Assembly: GCA_947373775.1 (NCBI GenBank)
Contig: CANBZE010000007.1
Location: forward strand, 1 to 19,485
DNA length: 19,485 nucleotides
Reading direction: 5' to 3'
From: Alphaproteobacteria bacterium
GTDB lineage: Bacteria > Pseudomonadota > Alphaproteobacteria > Micropepsales > Micropepsaceae
Positions within the stretch are counted from its first letter, which is position 1. Every line of letters begins with the position of its first letter. Position numbers and translations under genes: made by a program. The notes under the pieces were generated by a model. The model ran no database searches. It was not told the origin of the DNA and was given only the letters and a program-made list of their open reading frames with translations. Shown here in pieces: positions 1 through 7,084 of this stretch.

Positions 1-433
1 GGCGGACAACATCCCCAACAAACTGCCCGACGGCTACAATGTCCTGGGCACCGCCAAAATATCTCCCGGCCACACCGGCATCGGCCGCATCGATGCGATC
101 TCGGTGGAAACCGGCAAGACACTGTGGAGCTGGGAGAACAAGGCGACCAATTATGCGCCCGTGCTGGCGACCGGCGGCGGGCTGGTGTTCAACGGCGCGC
201 TGGACCGCTACCTGCGTGCCTTCGACCAGGATAACGGCAAGGTCCTGTGGCAGACGCGCCTGGGCTCGCATGTCAGCGGCGCCCCGGTCTCGTTCAGCCA
301 GGGCGGCCGGCAATATATCGCCGTGGTGGCGGGCGGCGGCTTCGGCGGCGGGAACTCTCCGCGGCTTTTCCCGGAGATCGACCAGCCCAGCGGCTCCAAC
401 ATGGTCTATGTCTTCGCCCTGCCGGAGAAATAA
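1..433 (+). CDS. PQQ-dependent alcohol dehydrogenase, C-terminal fragment (5' end outside window)
   Basis: The open frame enters from the left edge (first full codon at base 2) and ends at TAA 431-433, leaving about 143 C-terminal residues. The visible part has eight-bladed quinoprotein propeller repeats: GHTGIGRIDAI followed by ETGKTLWSWE, then GALDRYLRAFDQDNGKVLW, GSHVSGAPVSF and QYIAVVAGGG. These match the last blades of methanol/ethanol/glucose-type PQQ dehydrogenases, periplasmic enzymes that oxidise alcohols or sugars and pass electrons to a cytochrome or quinone. The protein stops at VFALPEK with no CxxCH haem motif, so it is not the fused quinohaemoprotein type. The substrate cannot be told because the active-site N-terminal two thirds are missing. 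The next gene starts 62 bases downstream and seems to have its own promoter. Confidence 0.85.
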   Translation, partial: ADNIPNKLPDGYNVLGTAKISPGHTGIGRIDAISVETGKTLWSWENKATNYAPVLATGGGLVFNGALDRYLRAFDQDNGKVLWQTRLGSHVSGAPVSFSQGGRQYIAVVAGGGFGGGNSPRLFPEIDQPSGSNMVYVFALPEK

Positions 434-441
434 ACAGAGTC

Positions 442-471
442 TTTTCTTCCGGCGCGGCAGCGTTTTATAAT
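442..471 (+). promoter_or_regulatory. Candidate sigma-70-type promoter for the downstream oxygenase
   Basis: A perfect TATAAT lies at 466-471. A weak -35 candidate, TTTTCT at 442-447 (three of six consensus bases), sits 18 bases upstream. The predicted start of transcription near 478 would give a leader of about 18 bases before the ATG at 496. The -10 box stands out in this GC-rich region, but the weak -35 leaves the call uncertain. Confidence 0.45.
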
Positions 472-495
472 CGGGCGTTGCCGAAGACAAACGCC

Positions 496-1137
496 ATGCC
501 GCCCGATACAGCTTCTGCCACCGACGCTTTCCAGACTGACGGCTATGCCGTCATCAAGGCCCTGGTCCCTGCCGACCGCGTGGCGCAGCTGCGCGATCAC
601 CTGGCGCGGCGTGCGAAAGCCGGCACCATGCTGATGGCTGGTGATGAACAGGTGCCCGGCACGCCCAACGTCTATGGCGACGCCCAGGTCGATGCGCTGA
701 TGCAGGGTATCAAGCCGCTGATCGAGGCCCATACCGGGCTCGAACTGCACCCCACCTATTCCTTTGCCCGCATCTACAAGAAGGGCGATGTTCTGGAGCC
801 GCATCGCGACCGTTCGGCCTGCGAGATTTCCATCAGCCTCAACCTGGGCCAGGAGCCCGACGCGCCCTGGGCGCTGAACATTGGCGACGAGAACGCGCCC
901 TTCGCCGCGATGCTGCGGCCCGGGGACGCGCTTCTGTACAGGGGTCCGGAGCTGACGCACTGGCGCGACGCTTATGAAGGGGAGCGGCTGTTCCAGGTCT
1001 TCATGCATTATGTCGACGCCAACGGTCCCCATGCGGCGGAGAAATTCGATGGTCGCGCCTCACTGGGCAACGCTTTCCAGCCGGAGATCACGGGCCGGCT
1101 GACCAATCTGATGCTGACACGGCTGACAGACGGCTGA
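496..1137 (+). CDS. 2-oxoglutarate/Fe(II)-dependent oxygenase
   Basis: A 213-residue protein with the double-stranded beta-helix signature of 2OG-Fe(II) dioxygenases. The iron facial triad can be read as H103-x-D105 (in EPHRDRSACEISISLNL) and H155 (in DALLYRGPELTHWRD), with R164 as a candidate 2OG-binding arginine. The stretch from the HRD motif through PGDALLYRG to VFMHYVD resembles a family of uncharacterised hydroxylases that I recall from marine bacteria and T4-like cyanophages; this is from memory, not a search. I chose ATG 496 because homology-like sequence begins there and a TATAAT box lies just upstream; the same frame is open from 247 but overlaps the PQQ gene. The stop TGA (1135-1137) directly abuts the stop of the convergent oxygenase, with no spacer. 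The substrate is unknown (protein, peptide or small molecule). Confidence 0.85.
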   Translation: MPPDTASATDAFQTDGYAVIKALVPADRVAQLRDHLARRAKAGTMLMAGDEQVPGTPNVYGDAQVDALMQGIKPLIEAHTGLELHPTYSFARIYKKGDVLEPHRDRSACEISISLNLGQEPDAPWALNIGDENAPFAAMLRPGDALLYRGPELTHWRDAYEGERLFQVFMHYVDANGPHAAEKFDGRASLGNAFQPEITGRLTNLMLTRLTDG

Positions 1138-1728
1138 TTACTGAAATTCCGGGCCCGATACCCAGGCGACCAGCGACTTGCGCACCCCGGCGGTGACCGG
1201 CGTCACCCGGTGCAGCACATAGGAGGCAAAGGAGACCACCGTGCCGCGCGTGCGCGGCACCGCCACGATACCGTCTCCGAAATTCAGCTCCAGGTCGCAG
1301 CCCTTATAATCCGACGGCTCGCTCAACTGCACGCTGATCGACAGCTTGCGCGGATCCGGCCCCAGGGCGCCGTGATCGACATGCCAGTCATAATGCCCGC
1401 CCTGGCTGGATTCATAGACGGTGTATTGCAGGCGTTCGCGCAGTTCGCTGTAGAGATTGTATTTGTAATATTGGCGGTTTAGCTGCTGGGCGATCTGCTC
1501 CAGCCGGGCGAACAGCCACTGGGTCTGGGTGTTGTGCTCCAGCCAGGACACATCGGTGACGCGCTTCTTGCCCATCGGGTCCTGCGCCAGGACCAGTTCG
1601 GCGCGGTCGCGCGCCAAGCCGTCGCCGATTGCCGTGATGCGGTCCACCTCGGCGGCGCTGAAGACCCCTTCCCAGGCGATGAGAGGCCCGCCCATGGGCC
1701 GGGGGAATATCGGACTGAAGGCACTCAT
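1138..1728 (-). CDS. PKHD/prolyl-4-hydroxylase-type 2OG-Fe(II) oxygenase
   Basis: A 196-residue protein. The Fe(II) triad is H116-x-D118 (in HYDWHVDHG) with H173 (in SYVLHRVTPV), and R183 (in GVRKSLVAWVSGP) is the expected 2-oxoglutarate anchor. The order HxD, about 55 residues, H, 10 residues, R is that of the prolyl 4-hydroxylase alpha-subunit/PKHD group. Its ATG lies 18 bases after the scpB stop, so it may be the last gene of the SPOR-nagZ-scpA-scpB run, a place where tatABC is often found in alphaproteobacteria. It faces another 2OG oxygenase (496-1137) tail to tail with no gap, but the two differ in sequence around the motifs, so they do not look like recent duplicates. The substrate is unknown. 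Confidence 0.85.
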   Translation of the reverse strand: MSAFSPIFPRPMGGPLIAWEGVFSAAEVDRITAIGDGLARDRAELVLAQDPMGKKRVTDVSWLEHNTQTQWLFARLEQIAQQLNRQYYKYNLYSELRERLQYTVYESSQGGHYDWHVDHGALGPDPRKLSISVQLSEPSDYKGCDLELNFGDGIVAVPRTRGTVVSFASYVLHRVTPVTAGVRKSLVAWVSGPEFQ

Positions 1729-1746
1729 GCAGGCGAGGCTCGGCAG

Positions 1747-2448
1747 TTAGGCTTCGTCGAGATTTACGCTCCCAGTCGCCATTTCCGGCTCGTTGGGATC
1801 ATAGGGGTCTTCATCCGGGCCCAGGGCCTCGGACGGATTGGGGACGTCGAAGCCGGACGGCGGGATGGCTTCCAGGAAGCCGGCGGCCTTGAGCTCGTCC
1901 AGGCCCGGCAGGTGGGCGACGCTTTCCAGCCCGAACTGGACCAGGAAGGCCTCGGTGGTGCCGTAGGTGACCGGGCGGCCGGGGGTGCGCTTGCGGCCGC
2001 GGATCTTGATCCAGCCGATTTCCATCAGGATGTCGATGGTGCCCTTGGACATGGCGACGCCGCGAATATCCTCGATCTCGGCCCGGGTGACGGGCTGGTG
2101 GTAGGAGATGATGGACAGGGTTTCGATGGCCGCCTTGGACAGGCGCTTCTGTTCCGGCTGCTCCTTGCGCAGCAGGAAGGCCAGATCGCTGGCGGTGCGG
2201 AACTGGTATTTTCCAGCGACACAGCAAAGGTTTACGCCGCGCTTCTCATATGCCGCTTCAAGTGCCTTGAGCAGGCCGGGAATGTCGGCACCTTCGGGCA
2301 GCGATGTTGACAGTGCCTTTTGGTCCAGCGGTTCGGAGGCCGCGAACAGCAGCGCCTCGACCATCCGCAGATGCTCGGCGTTGGCTTCGGGGCTCTCGGC
2401 TTCCATCTGGTCTTCGATCGTCTCAATCATCTTGGCTACGCTGCTCAT
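1747..2448 (-). CDS. scpB: Segregation and condensation protein B
   Basis: A 233-residue winged-helix protein that, with ScpA and SMC, forms the bacterial condensin that compacts and segregates the chromosome. The N-terminal winged helix starts near residue 26 (HLRMVEALLFAASEPL). The second carries the family hallmark AAIETLSIISYHQPVTRAEI followed by GRPVTYGTTEAFLVQFGL. An acidic, proline-rich tail (about the last 35 residues) is typical of alphaproteobacterial forms. I start it at ATG 2448 rather than at the in-frame codon near 2520: that ATG comes one base after the scpA stop and has GGGAG about 7 bases upstream, within the scpA coding end. The pair is therefore probably translationally coupled. 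Confidence 0.93.
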   Translation of the reverse strand: MSSVAKMIETIEDQMEAESPEANAEHLRMVEALLFAASEPLDQKALSTSLPEGADIPGLLKALEAAYEKRGVNLCCVAGKYQFRTASDLAFLLRKEQPEQKRLSKAAIETLSIISYHQPVTRAEIEDIRGVAMSKGTIDILMEIGWIKIRGRKRTPGRPVTYGTTEAFLVQFGLESVAHLPGLDELKAAGFLEAIPPSGFDVPNPSEALGPDEDPYDPNEPEMATGSVNLDEA

Positions 2449-2449
2449 G

Positions 2450-3289
2450 TCATGCTCCCGGCGCGGACGCCTCAGGAATATTGGAAGGTAGATCAGGCCC
2501 TCGCCGGCCGTCGCGCACAAAGATCTCGGCGAAGGGCGCCATCTGCTGCAGTTCCACCTTGCCGTCCCGGGCCATCTCCAGGGCGGCCAGCAGGGTCGAG
2601 GCCACCGCCGAACGGCGCCGGGCCCCGCCCGTCCATTCGAAGGGCAGCAGGCCCGTCAGGGCGCTCCAGTCGGAGATCTTGCCCAGCATCCGTTCCAGCC
2701 GCTCCCGCGCTTCCTCGATCGCCAGTACCGGCGCCATCTGGGGGCGGTAAGCCTTGCCGCCCAGCTTGCGCGCCCGGTCGGTCGCATAGGCGGTCAGCAG
2801 GTCGTACATCGTGTCTTTGTAGGTCCGCAGCTTGATCACATTGACCGCTTCGGGATCGCCGCGGCCGAACACGTCGCGGTCCAGCCGCTCGCGGCCCATC
2901 AGCCGGGTGGCAGCGGCGCGCATGGCATCCAGGCGCTGCAGGCGCCAGCGCAGGCGGGTGGCCATCTCGTCGGCGGTGGGTTCGCCGTCGGAGCCCTTTT
3001 CCTGCGGCAGGATCAGGCGGGATTTCAGGTAAGCCAGCCAGGCCGCCATCACCAGATAATCGGCGGCCAGCTCCAGGTTCAGCTTCTTGGCGCTCTCGAT
3101 GAACTCCAGATACTGATCGGCCAGCTTGAGGATCGAGATCTTGGCGATATCGACCTTCTGGTTGCGGGCCAGGGTCAGCAGCAGGTCCAGCGGACCTTCA
3201 AAGCCGTCCACCTGCACCAACAGCGCTTCGTCATCGCGCACGATGGCGGCGGATTCGAAATCTTCGAAATTCTCGGCAGTTTCGGTCAT
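2450..3289 (-). CDS. scpA: Segregation and condensation protein A (kleisin)
   Basis: A 279-residue kleisin that bridges the two SMC heads and binds ScpB. The N-terminal signature is clear at about 25-53: VDGFEGPLDLLLTLARNQKVDI. It is followed by ADQYLEFIE and by DYLVMAAWLAYLKSRLILP, the SMC-neck-binding helices. The C-terminal winged helix (about 215-265) contains the segment GLLPFEWTGGARRRSAVASTLLAALEM. The start codon overlaps the nagZ stop as ATGA (3286-3289), and scpB begins one base after its TGA. This order, nagZ-scpA-scpB, is characteristic of alphaproteobacteria. The length is normal and no key region is missing. Confidence 0.94.
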   Translation of the reverse strand: MTETAENFEDFESAAIVRDDEALLVQVDGFEGPLDLLLTLARNQKVDIAKISILKLADQYLEFIESAKKLNLELAADYLVMAAWLAYLKSRLILPQEKGSDGEPTADEMATRLRWRLQRLDAMRAAATRLMGRERLDRDVFGRGDPEAVNVIKLRTYKDTMYDLLTAYATDRARKLGGKAYRPQMAPVLAIEEARERLERMLGKISDWSALTGLLPFEWTGGARRRSAVASTLLAALEMARDGKVELQQMAPFAEIFVRDGRRGPDLPSNIPEASAPGA

Positions 3290-4314
3290 GCCACCGCTCC
3301 CAGCAGGGTGGCCAGATGGGCCTCGGCGGCGGCGGCGTCGAATGCCCCACTTCCAGATGTGACGGGCACGGACAGATGCGCCAGCGCCTGCTGGCTGCGC
3401 CGCAGGGATTGGCCTTCCAGTTCTTTCACTTCCGACGCCACTTCGCGCATTTCTTCCATATCGCCATTGCAGTGAAGCGCCAGATCGCAGCCCGCAAAAA
3501 GGGCCTGTTTGGCGCGCACCGATAAAGGCCCGTCGAGCGCCTTCATCGAAAGGTCGTCCGACATCAAAAGCCCGTCAAATCCTATCTCACCGCGTATCAC
3601 ATCCCGAATGACTTTGGGGCTGGTGGTGCAAGGACGCTGTGGATCAATCGACTCATAAACCACATGCGCTGTCATCGCGATCGGGCACTGGTCAAGGCTG
3701 CGGAAGGTCACAAAATCGCTGGCGCTGAGTTCTTCCACCGTGGCGGACACCCGGGGCAACGCCAGGTGGCTGTCGGCCCCTGCCCGGCCATGGCCGGGGA
3801 TGTGCTTCATGACCGGCAGGACGCCGCCGTCCGTCAGACCTTCGATCTGGGCCCTGCCCAGGGCGATGATGGTGGCCGGGTCGGTGGCAAAAGCCCGGTC
3901 GCCGATGATGTCGTGGGCGCCGGGCACCGGCACGTCCAGAACCGGCAGGCAGTCCACATTTATCCCCAGGCTGGCCAGATCATGGGCGATCAGCCGGGCG
4001 TTGAGATAGGTCGCCTCGCGGGCGGCTTCCGGGTTCCGGGCATGAAGCGCTCCGAAGACGGCCGCCGGGGGCCTTGCCCGCCACTGGGGCGGCTTCAGCC
4101 GGGCCACCCGGCCGCCTTCCTGGTCGATCAGGACCGGCGCCTGGGCGTCGCCCACCGTGTTGCGCAATTCTTCAACCAGGACTTTGACTTGGCGCGGGTC
4201 GCTAATGTTCCGTGCAAAGAGGATAAAGCCCCACGGCTTCGCCTCGCGGAAGAAATCCCGCTCGGCCGCCGACAGGACCGTGCCGGCGCAGCCATAAATG
4301 GCGCGACTGCGCAT
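3286..4314 (-). CDS. nagZ: Beta-N-acetylhexosaminidase NagZ (GH3, peptidoglycan recycling)
   Basis: A 342-residue cytoplasmic GH3 enzyme that removes GlcNAc from GlcNAc-anhydroMurNAc muropeptides during cell-wall recycling. The substrate loop KHIPGHGRAGADSH lies at 170-183; H176 is the family acid/base histidine, D181 its partner and K170-H171 bind sugar. MSDDLSMKA at 251-259 carries the nucleophilic aspartate of the SDD motif. LIDQEGGRVARL (62-73) is another conserved strand. There is no signal peptide, consistent with a cytosolic role. The gene lies between SPOR and scpA, with ATG 4314 six bases from the SPOR stop and an ATGA overlap with scpA. In many Gram-negatives its product pools set AmpC beta-lactamase induction; whether that applies here cannot be seen. 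Confidence 0.94.
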   Translation of the reverse strand: MRSRAIYGCAGTVLSAAERDFFREAKPWGFILFARNISDPRQVKVLVEELRNTVGDAQAPVLIDQEGGRVARLKPPQWRARPPAAVFGALHARNPEAAREATYLNARLIAHDLASLGINVDCLPVLDVPVPGAHDIIGDRAFATDPATIIALGRAQIEGLTDGGVLPVMKHIPGHGRAGADSHLALPRVSATVEELSASDFVTFRSLDQCPIAMTAHVVYESIDPQRPCTTSPKVIRDVIRGEIGFDGLLMSDDLSMKALDGPLSVRAKQALFAGCDLALHCNGDMEEMREVASEVKELEGQSLRRSQQALAHLSVPVTSGSGAFDAAAAEAHLATLLGAVA

Positions 4315-4319
4315 GATGG

Positions 4320-5366
4320 CTATTTACCCAGGATGCAGGCGCCGCCGTCGGCCTTCAGCCGGTCGCACAGGCCCGCGGCGACTTCCCGGTTGGACATGCC
4401 GCCGATGCGCAGGCGGTACCAGGTGCCTTTTTCGCCCAGATCGGCCTGCTGGATGTCATCGGAATAACCCGACAGCAGGGCGGCGTGCTTGGCCTTGTAG
4501 GTCTTCCAGGCAGCGTCTGCGTCGGCCTGGCTCTTGTAGGCGCCGATCTGCAGTACGACGCCGCCGGTCGCGGGCGCCGCTGCGGCGGGCTTGGGCGCGG
4601 GGGTTGCGGCCGCGGTCGCGGCTGTGGGCGCAACCAGGCTGCGCGGCGCCCCCGTCGCAGTGGCGGCTGGCGGGATCACCGCCTGCTTCATCGCGGGGGG
4701 CGGCGGGGTGGCGGGCTTGGCGGGCGCGGCGACCGGCTTGGCCGCAGGCGGGACCGGTGTCGAGTTGGCCTGCTGGATCAGCGCCGCCACCGACTTGGGC
4801 GGAGCGGCGGCAGGAGCAGCGGGTTTCGGCGCAGGAGTCGCGGCGGCCTTTACGGGTGCGAGCGGCGGGGTCACCGGCTTAGCAAGAACGGGCGCGGGCG
4901 CTGCAGGCGCCGGTTTGGGCGCAACAGCAATCGGTGCCGGAGCAGGCTTGGGCGCTTCGGCCACCGGCGCGGGCCTGGGCGGCGCGGCTGGGGTGGCTGC
5001 AGGCGCGGCATTGGCCGGCCCCTTTGTATCTGTCTTGGCGGGCGCATTGTCGGCGGTGTCGTCCGACGGCGCCGGCTGCTCGTAAATCTTGAAGCCCTGA
5101 TAGGGCACGGTGCCGTCGCCGCCCGATTGCGGCGCCACGCGTTCGGGGCCGTTGGCCGCCGTCAGAACCGGGGTCTCGCCCCGGCCGCGCGCCACGCCCT
5201 GGGTATAGGCCAGCCACACCACACCGGCGAACATCGCCAGCACCAGCAGCGCCAGCACGATCAAAAGCGGCAGGCGCGAGCCTTCGATGTCATCTTCTTC
5301 CTCGGAGCCGTCGAACACCCGCACCTCGTCGCTGGGTTCGTACACGCCGCGCTCGTAGTTGGCCAT
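4320..5366 (-). CDS. SPOR-domain membrane protein (septal peptidoglycan binding)
   Basis: A 348-residue bitopic inner-membrane protein. Residues 1-31 are an acidic cytoplasmic tail. One membrane helix spans about 32-54 (LPLLIVLALLVLAMFAGVVWLAY). Residues about 90-265 form a long low-complexity Ala/Pro/Lys periplasmic linker with repeated APKPAP-like units. Residues about 268-347 are a SPOR domain (VVLQIGAYKSQADADAAW to GTWYRLRIGGM). SPOR domains bind denuded glycan strands at the division septum, so a role in cell division or septal wall remodelling is likely. The start ATG is preceded by GGAAAA at a usable distance and by a strong hairpin (5381-5422). It appears to be the first gene of the run with nagZ and scpAB. 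Two cysteines lie in the SPOR end (GLCDRL, GACILGK). Confidence 0.9.
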   Translation of the reverse strand: MANYERGVYEPSDEVRVFDGSEEEDDIEGSRLPLLIVLALLVLAMFAGVVWLAYTQGVARGRGETPVLTAANGPERVAPQSGGDGTVPYQGFKIYEQPAPSDDTADNAPAKTDTKGPANAAPAATPAAPPRPAPVAEAPKPAPAPIAVAPKPAPAAPAPVLAKPVTPPLAPVKAAATPAPKPAAPAAAPPKSVAALIQQANSTPVPPAAKPVAAPAKPATPPPPAMKQAVIPPAATATGAPRSLVAPTAATAAATPAPKPAAAAPATGGVVLQIGAYKSQADADAAWKTYKAKHAALLSGYSDDIQQADLGEKGTWYRLRIGGMSNREVAAGLCDRLKADGGACILGK

Positions 5367-5380
5367 GACTTTGATTTTCC

Positions 5381-5422
5381 GAATCTAAGGACCACAGACT
5401 AGCATCTGCGGTCCCTAGATTC
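5381..5422 (-). promoter_or_regulatory. 18-bp inverted repeat in the leader of the SPOR gene, flanked by GANTC sites
   Basis: Left arm 5381-5398, loop 5399-5404, right arm 5405-5422; the arms match at 16 of 18 positions. Both mismatches become G-U pairs in an RNA copied from the minus strand, the sense strand of the SPOR operon, so that RNA can form an unbroken 18-bp stem with a 6-nt loop. Its base ends directly at GGAAAA, the likely ribosome binding site, 14 bases from the ATG at 5366. The outer ends are GAATC and GATTC, both GANTC methylation motifs. It could be a leader hairpin, an operator or a mobile palindrome. Confidence 0.6.
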
Positions 5423-5440
5423 ATGCCCCCTCCGCCCTAC

Positions 5441-5511
5441 GCAGCGCAGGGCGCTGCTACGGGCACCTACCCCGCTGGTCGCGGGGGAGGCCGCTTGCCA
5501 GCAGCGGCCTC
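5441..5511. repeat. Cluster of three GC-rich hairpins downstream of dgt
   Basis: Three perfect inverted repeats follow one another. GCAGCGC 5441-5447 pairs with GCGCTGC 5451-5457. CCCCGC 5470-5475 pairs with GCGGGG 5481-5486. GAGGCCGCT 5487-5495 pairs with AGCGGCCTC 5503-5511. The last overlaps the dgt stop codon and is placed as a dgt terminator stem on the minus strand, but no T-run follows, so termination is uncertain. The cluster may be a degraded intergenic palindromic repeat. Confidence 0.55.
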
Positions 5512-6706
5512 AGAGCTGGATTTCGGTATGGAAAACCCGGGCATACTCCGCCAGGGCGAAGCGGTCGGTCATGCCGGCGATATAATCCCGCGCCACAGTA
5601 CCGGGCACGGCCTGCTGCGCCGCCAGGGTCCAGTCCGGCGGCAGGAGCCCCGGATCGGCGACAAAGGCCTCATACAGGTCGGTCACCACCGCCTGTGCCC
5701 GGGTCATGGAATTGGCGATACGGGGATGGCGGTACATGTTCTGCATCTGGAAAGCCTTCAGCGCCTTCAGCCGGGGAAACAGCGCCGGTGAGAAAGCCGC
5801 CATGGGCCGCCCTGCCCCGCGCAACGCCGCCGCGCTGGCGAACCCGCCGGCCGCGAGATTGGCGCGGGTGGTGACCAGCACATCCTCCATCAGCTCGCTC
5901 ATCAGGGTACGGATCAATTCGCCGATGAAGCGTGACAGTTCCAGTTCGCCGTGGCGATCCAGCACGCCTTTGACGTGATCGCCAGCCAGCGGTGCCTCTG
6001 TCAGGTCGGCGATGGTGAAGATGCCGGCGCGCAGGCCGTCATCGATGTCGTGGCTGACATAGGCGATGTCGTCGGCCAGCGCCGCCAGCTGCGCTTCCAG
6101 TCCCGGCCAGCTTTCCAGCTCCAGCGGCCAGCGCTTGTCGAAACTGGCGATTGGGGCCGGCTGCGCACCCGTCAGCGGGCCGTTATGCTTCACCAGCCCT
6201 TCCAAAGTTTCCCAGGTCAGATTCAGGCCGTCGAAATCAGCGTAGCGATGTTCGAGCTTGGTCACCAGCCGCAGCGCATGGGCATTGTGGTCGAAGCCGC
6301 CAATGTCCCTGGTGACCGCATCCAGCGCTTCCTCGCCGGCATGGCCGAACGGGGTGTGGCCCAGGTCATGCGCCAGCGCCACGGTCTCGGCCAGGTCTTC
6401 GTCGGCTTCCAGAGTGCGCGCCAGGCTGCGCGCCAGTTGCGCCACTTCCAGCGAATGGGTCAGGCGGGTGCGGTAATAATCGCCCTCATGCTGCACAAAG
6501 ACCTGCGTCTTGTGCTTGAGGCGGCGAAAAGCGCTGGAATGGATGATGCGGTCGCGATCGCGGGAATAGCAGCTGCGGGTGGCGCTTTCAGTCTCGGGGT
6601 AGAAACGTCCCCGGCTGGCGGCCGGGCTGGCGGCATAGGGGGCATGCGGCCCTGGCGGGCTGACAATGGGGCCCAATAGGCACCCGGCAGGGTTGGTTTC
6701 GGCCAT
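5510..6706 (-). CDS. dgt: Deoxyguanosinetriphosphate triphosphohydrolase-like HD protein
   Basis: A 398-residue HD-superfamily dNTP triphosphohydrolase, which cleaves dNTPs to deoxynucleoside and triphosphate and so controls nucleotide pools. Metal ligands appear in order: H84 (YYRTRLTHSLEVAQ), H113-D114 (ALAHDLGHTPFGHAGE) and an aspartate at about 212 (ALADDIAYVSHDIDDGL). The segments SSAFRRLKHKTQVF and GGFDHNAHALRLVTKLE are characteristic of the alphaproteobacterial dGTPase-like family. The length is normal. It is divergent from the ErpA-like gene across 45 bases, an arrangement common in alphaproteobacteria. There argS usually follows; here the SPOR operon follows after 143 hairpin-rich bases. 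Whether dGTP is the true substrate is not shown by the sequence. Confidence 0.9.
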   Translation of the reverse strand: MAETNPAGCLLGPIVSPPGPHAPYAASPAASRGRFYPETESATRSCYSRDRDRIIHSSAFRRLKHKTQVFVQHEGDYYRTRLTHSLEVAQLARSLARTLEADEDLAETVALAHDLGHTPFGHAGEEALDAVTRDIGGFDHNAHALRLVTKLEHRYADFDGLNLTWETLEGLVKHNGPLTGAQPAPIASFDKRWPLELESWPGLEAQLAALADDIAYVSHDIDDGLRAGIFTIADLTEAPLAGDHVKGVLDRHGELELSRFIGELIRTLMSELMEDVLVTTRANLAAGGFASAAALRGAGRPMAAFSPALFPRLKALKAFQMQNMYRHPRIANSMTRAQAVVTDLYEAFVADPGLLPPDWTLAAQQAVPGTVARDYIAGMTDRFALAEYARVFHTEIQL

Positions 6707-6751
6707 GCCGAGGACTACATAGAGAGAGTGCCCCAGACTGCAAGAGTCACC

Positions 6752-7084
6752 ATGACCGCCATGCCCGTTACCCTGTCCGACCGCGCCGCCAAACGGATCG
6801 CCGATATCCTCAAAAGCGAGCCCCAGCCGTCCGCCCTGCGCGTGGCGGTGACCGGCGGCGGCTGTTCGGGGTTCCAGTACAATTTCGCGCTGGACGAAGC
6901 CCAGCTGGACGAAGACCTGGTGGTGGAAAAAAACGGCGCCAAGGTGCTGATCGATCCGGTGTCGCTGGATTTCCTGGCGGGCGCCGAGATCGACTTCACC
7001 GATGACCTGATCGGCCAGGCCTTCAAAGTCAACAATCCCAACGCCACGGCGTCCTGCGGCTGCGGCACGAGTTTCACGGTTTGA
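6752..7084 (+). CDS. erpA: ErpA/IscA-type iron-sulfur cluster insertion protein
   Basis: A 110-residue A-type Fe-S carrier of the HesB family that receives clusters and delivers them to apoproteins. The three cluster cysteines are present: one in GGGCSGFQYNF and two in the C-terminal CGCG. VTLSDRAAKRIADIL is the typical N-terminal helix, and KVNNPNATASCGCGTSF the standard C-terminus. I start at ATG 6752; GTG 6728 and ATG 6761 are alternatives. The gene is divergent from dgt. Its TGA overlaps the TTG start of xth by four bases (TTGA), suggesting coupled translation. ErpA is the usual name for this dgt-linked gene, but IscA and SufA cannot be strictly excluded by sequence alone. Confidence 0.88.
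   Translation: MTAMPVTLSDRAAKRIADILKSEPQPSALRVAVTGGGCSGFQYNFALDEAQLDEDLVVEKNGAKVLIDPVSLDFLAGAEIDFTDDLIGQAFKVNNPNATASCGCGTSFTV

Noticed and set aside
4485..5402. 305-codon plus-strand ORF opposite the SPOR gene
   Set aside because: It is a Gly/Arg-rich shadow of the Ala/Pro-rich SPOR linker, with no domain, and it lies antisense to a gene with a clear membrane segment and SPOR domain.
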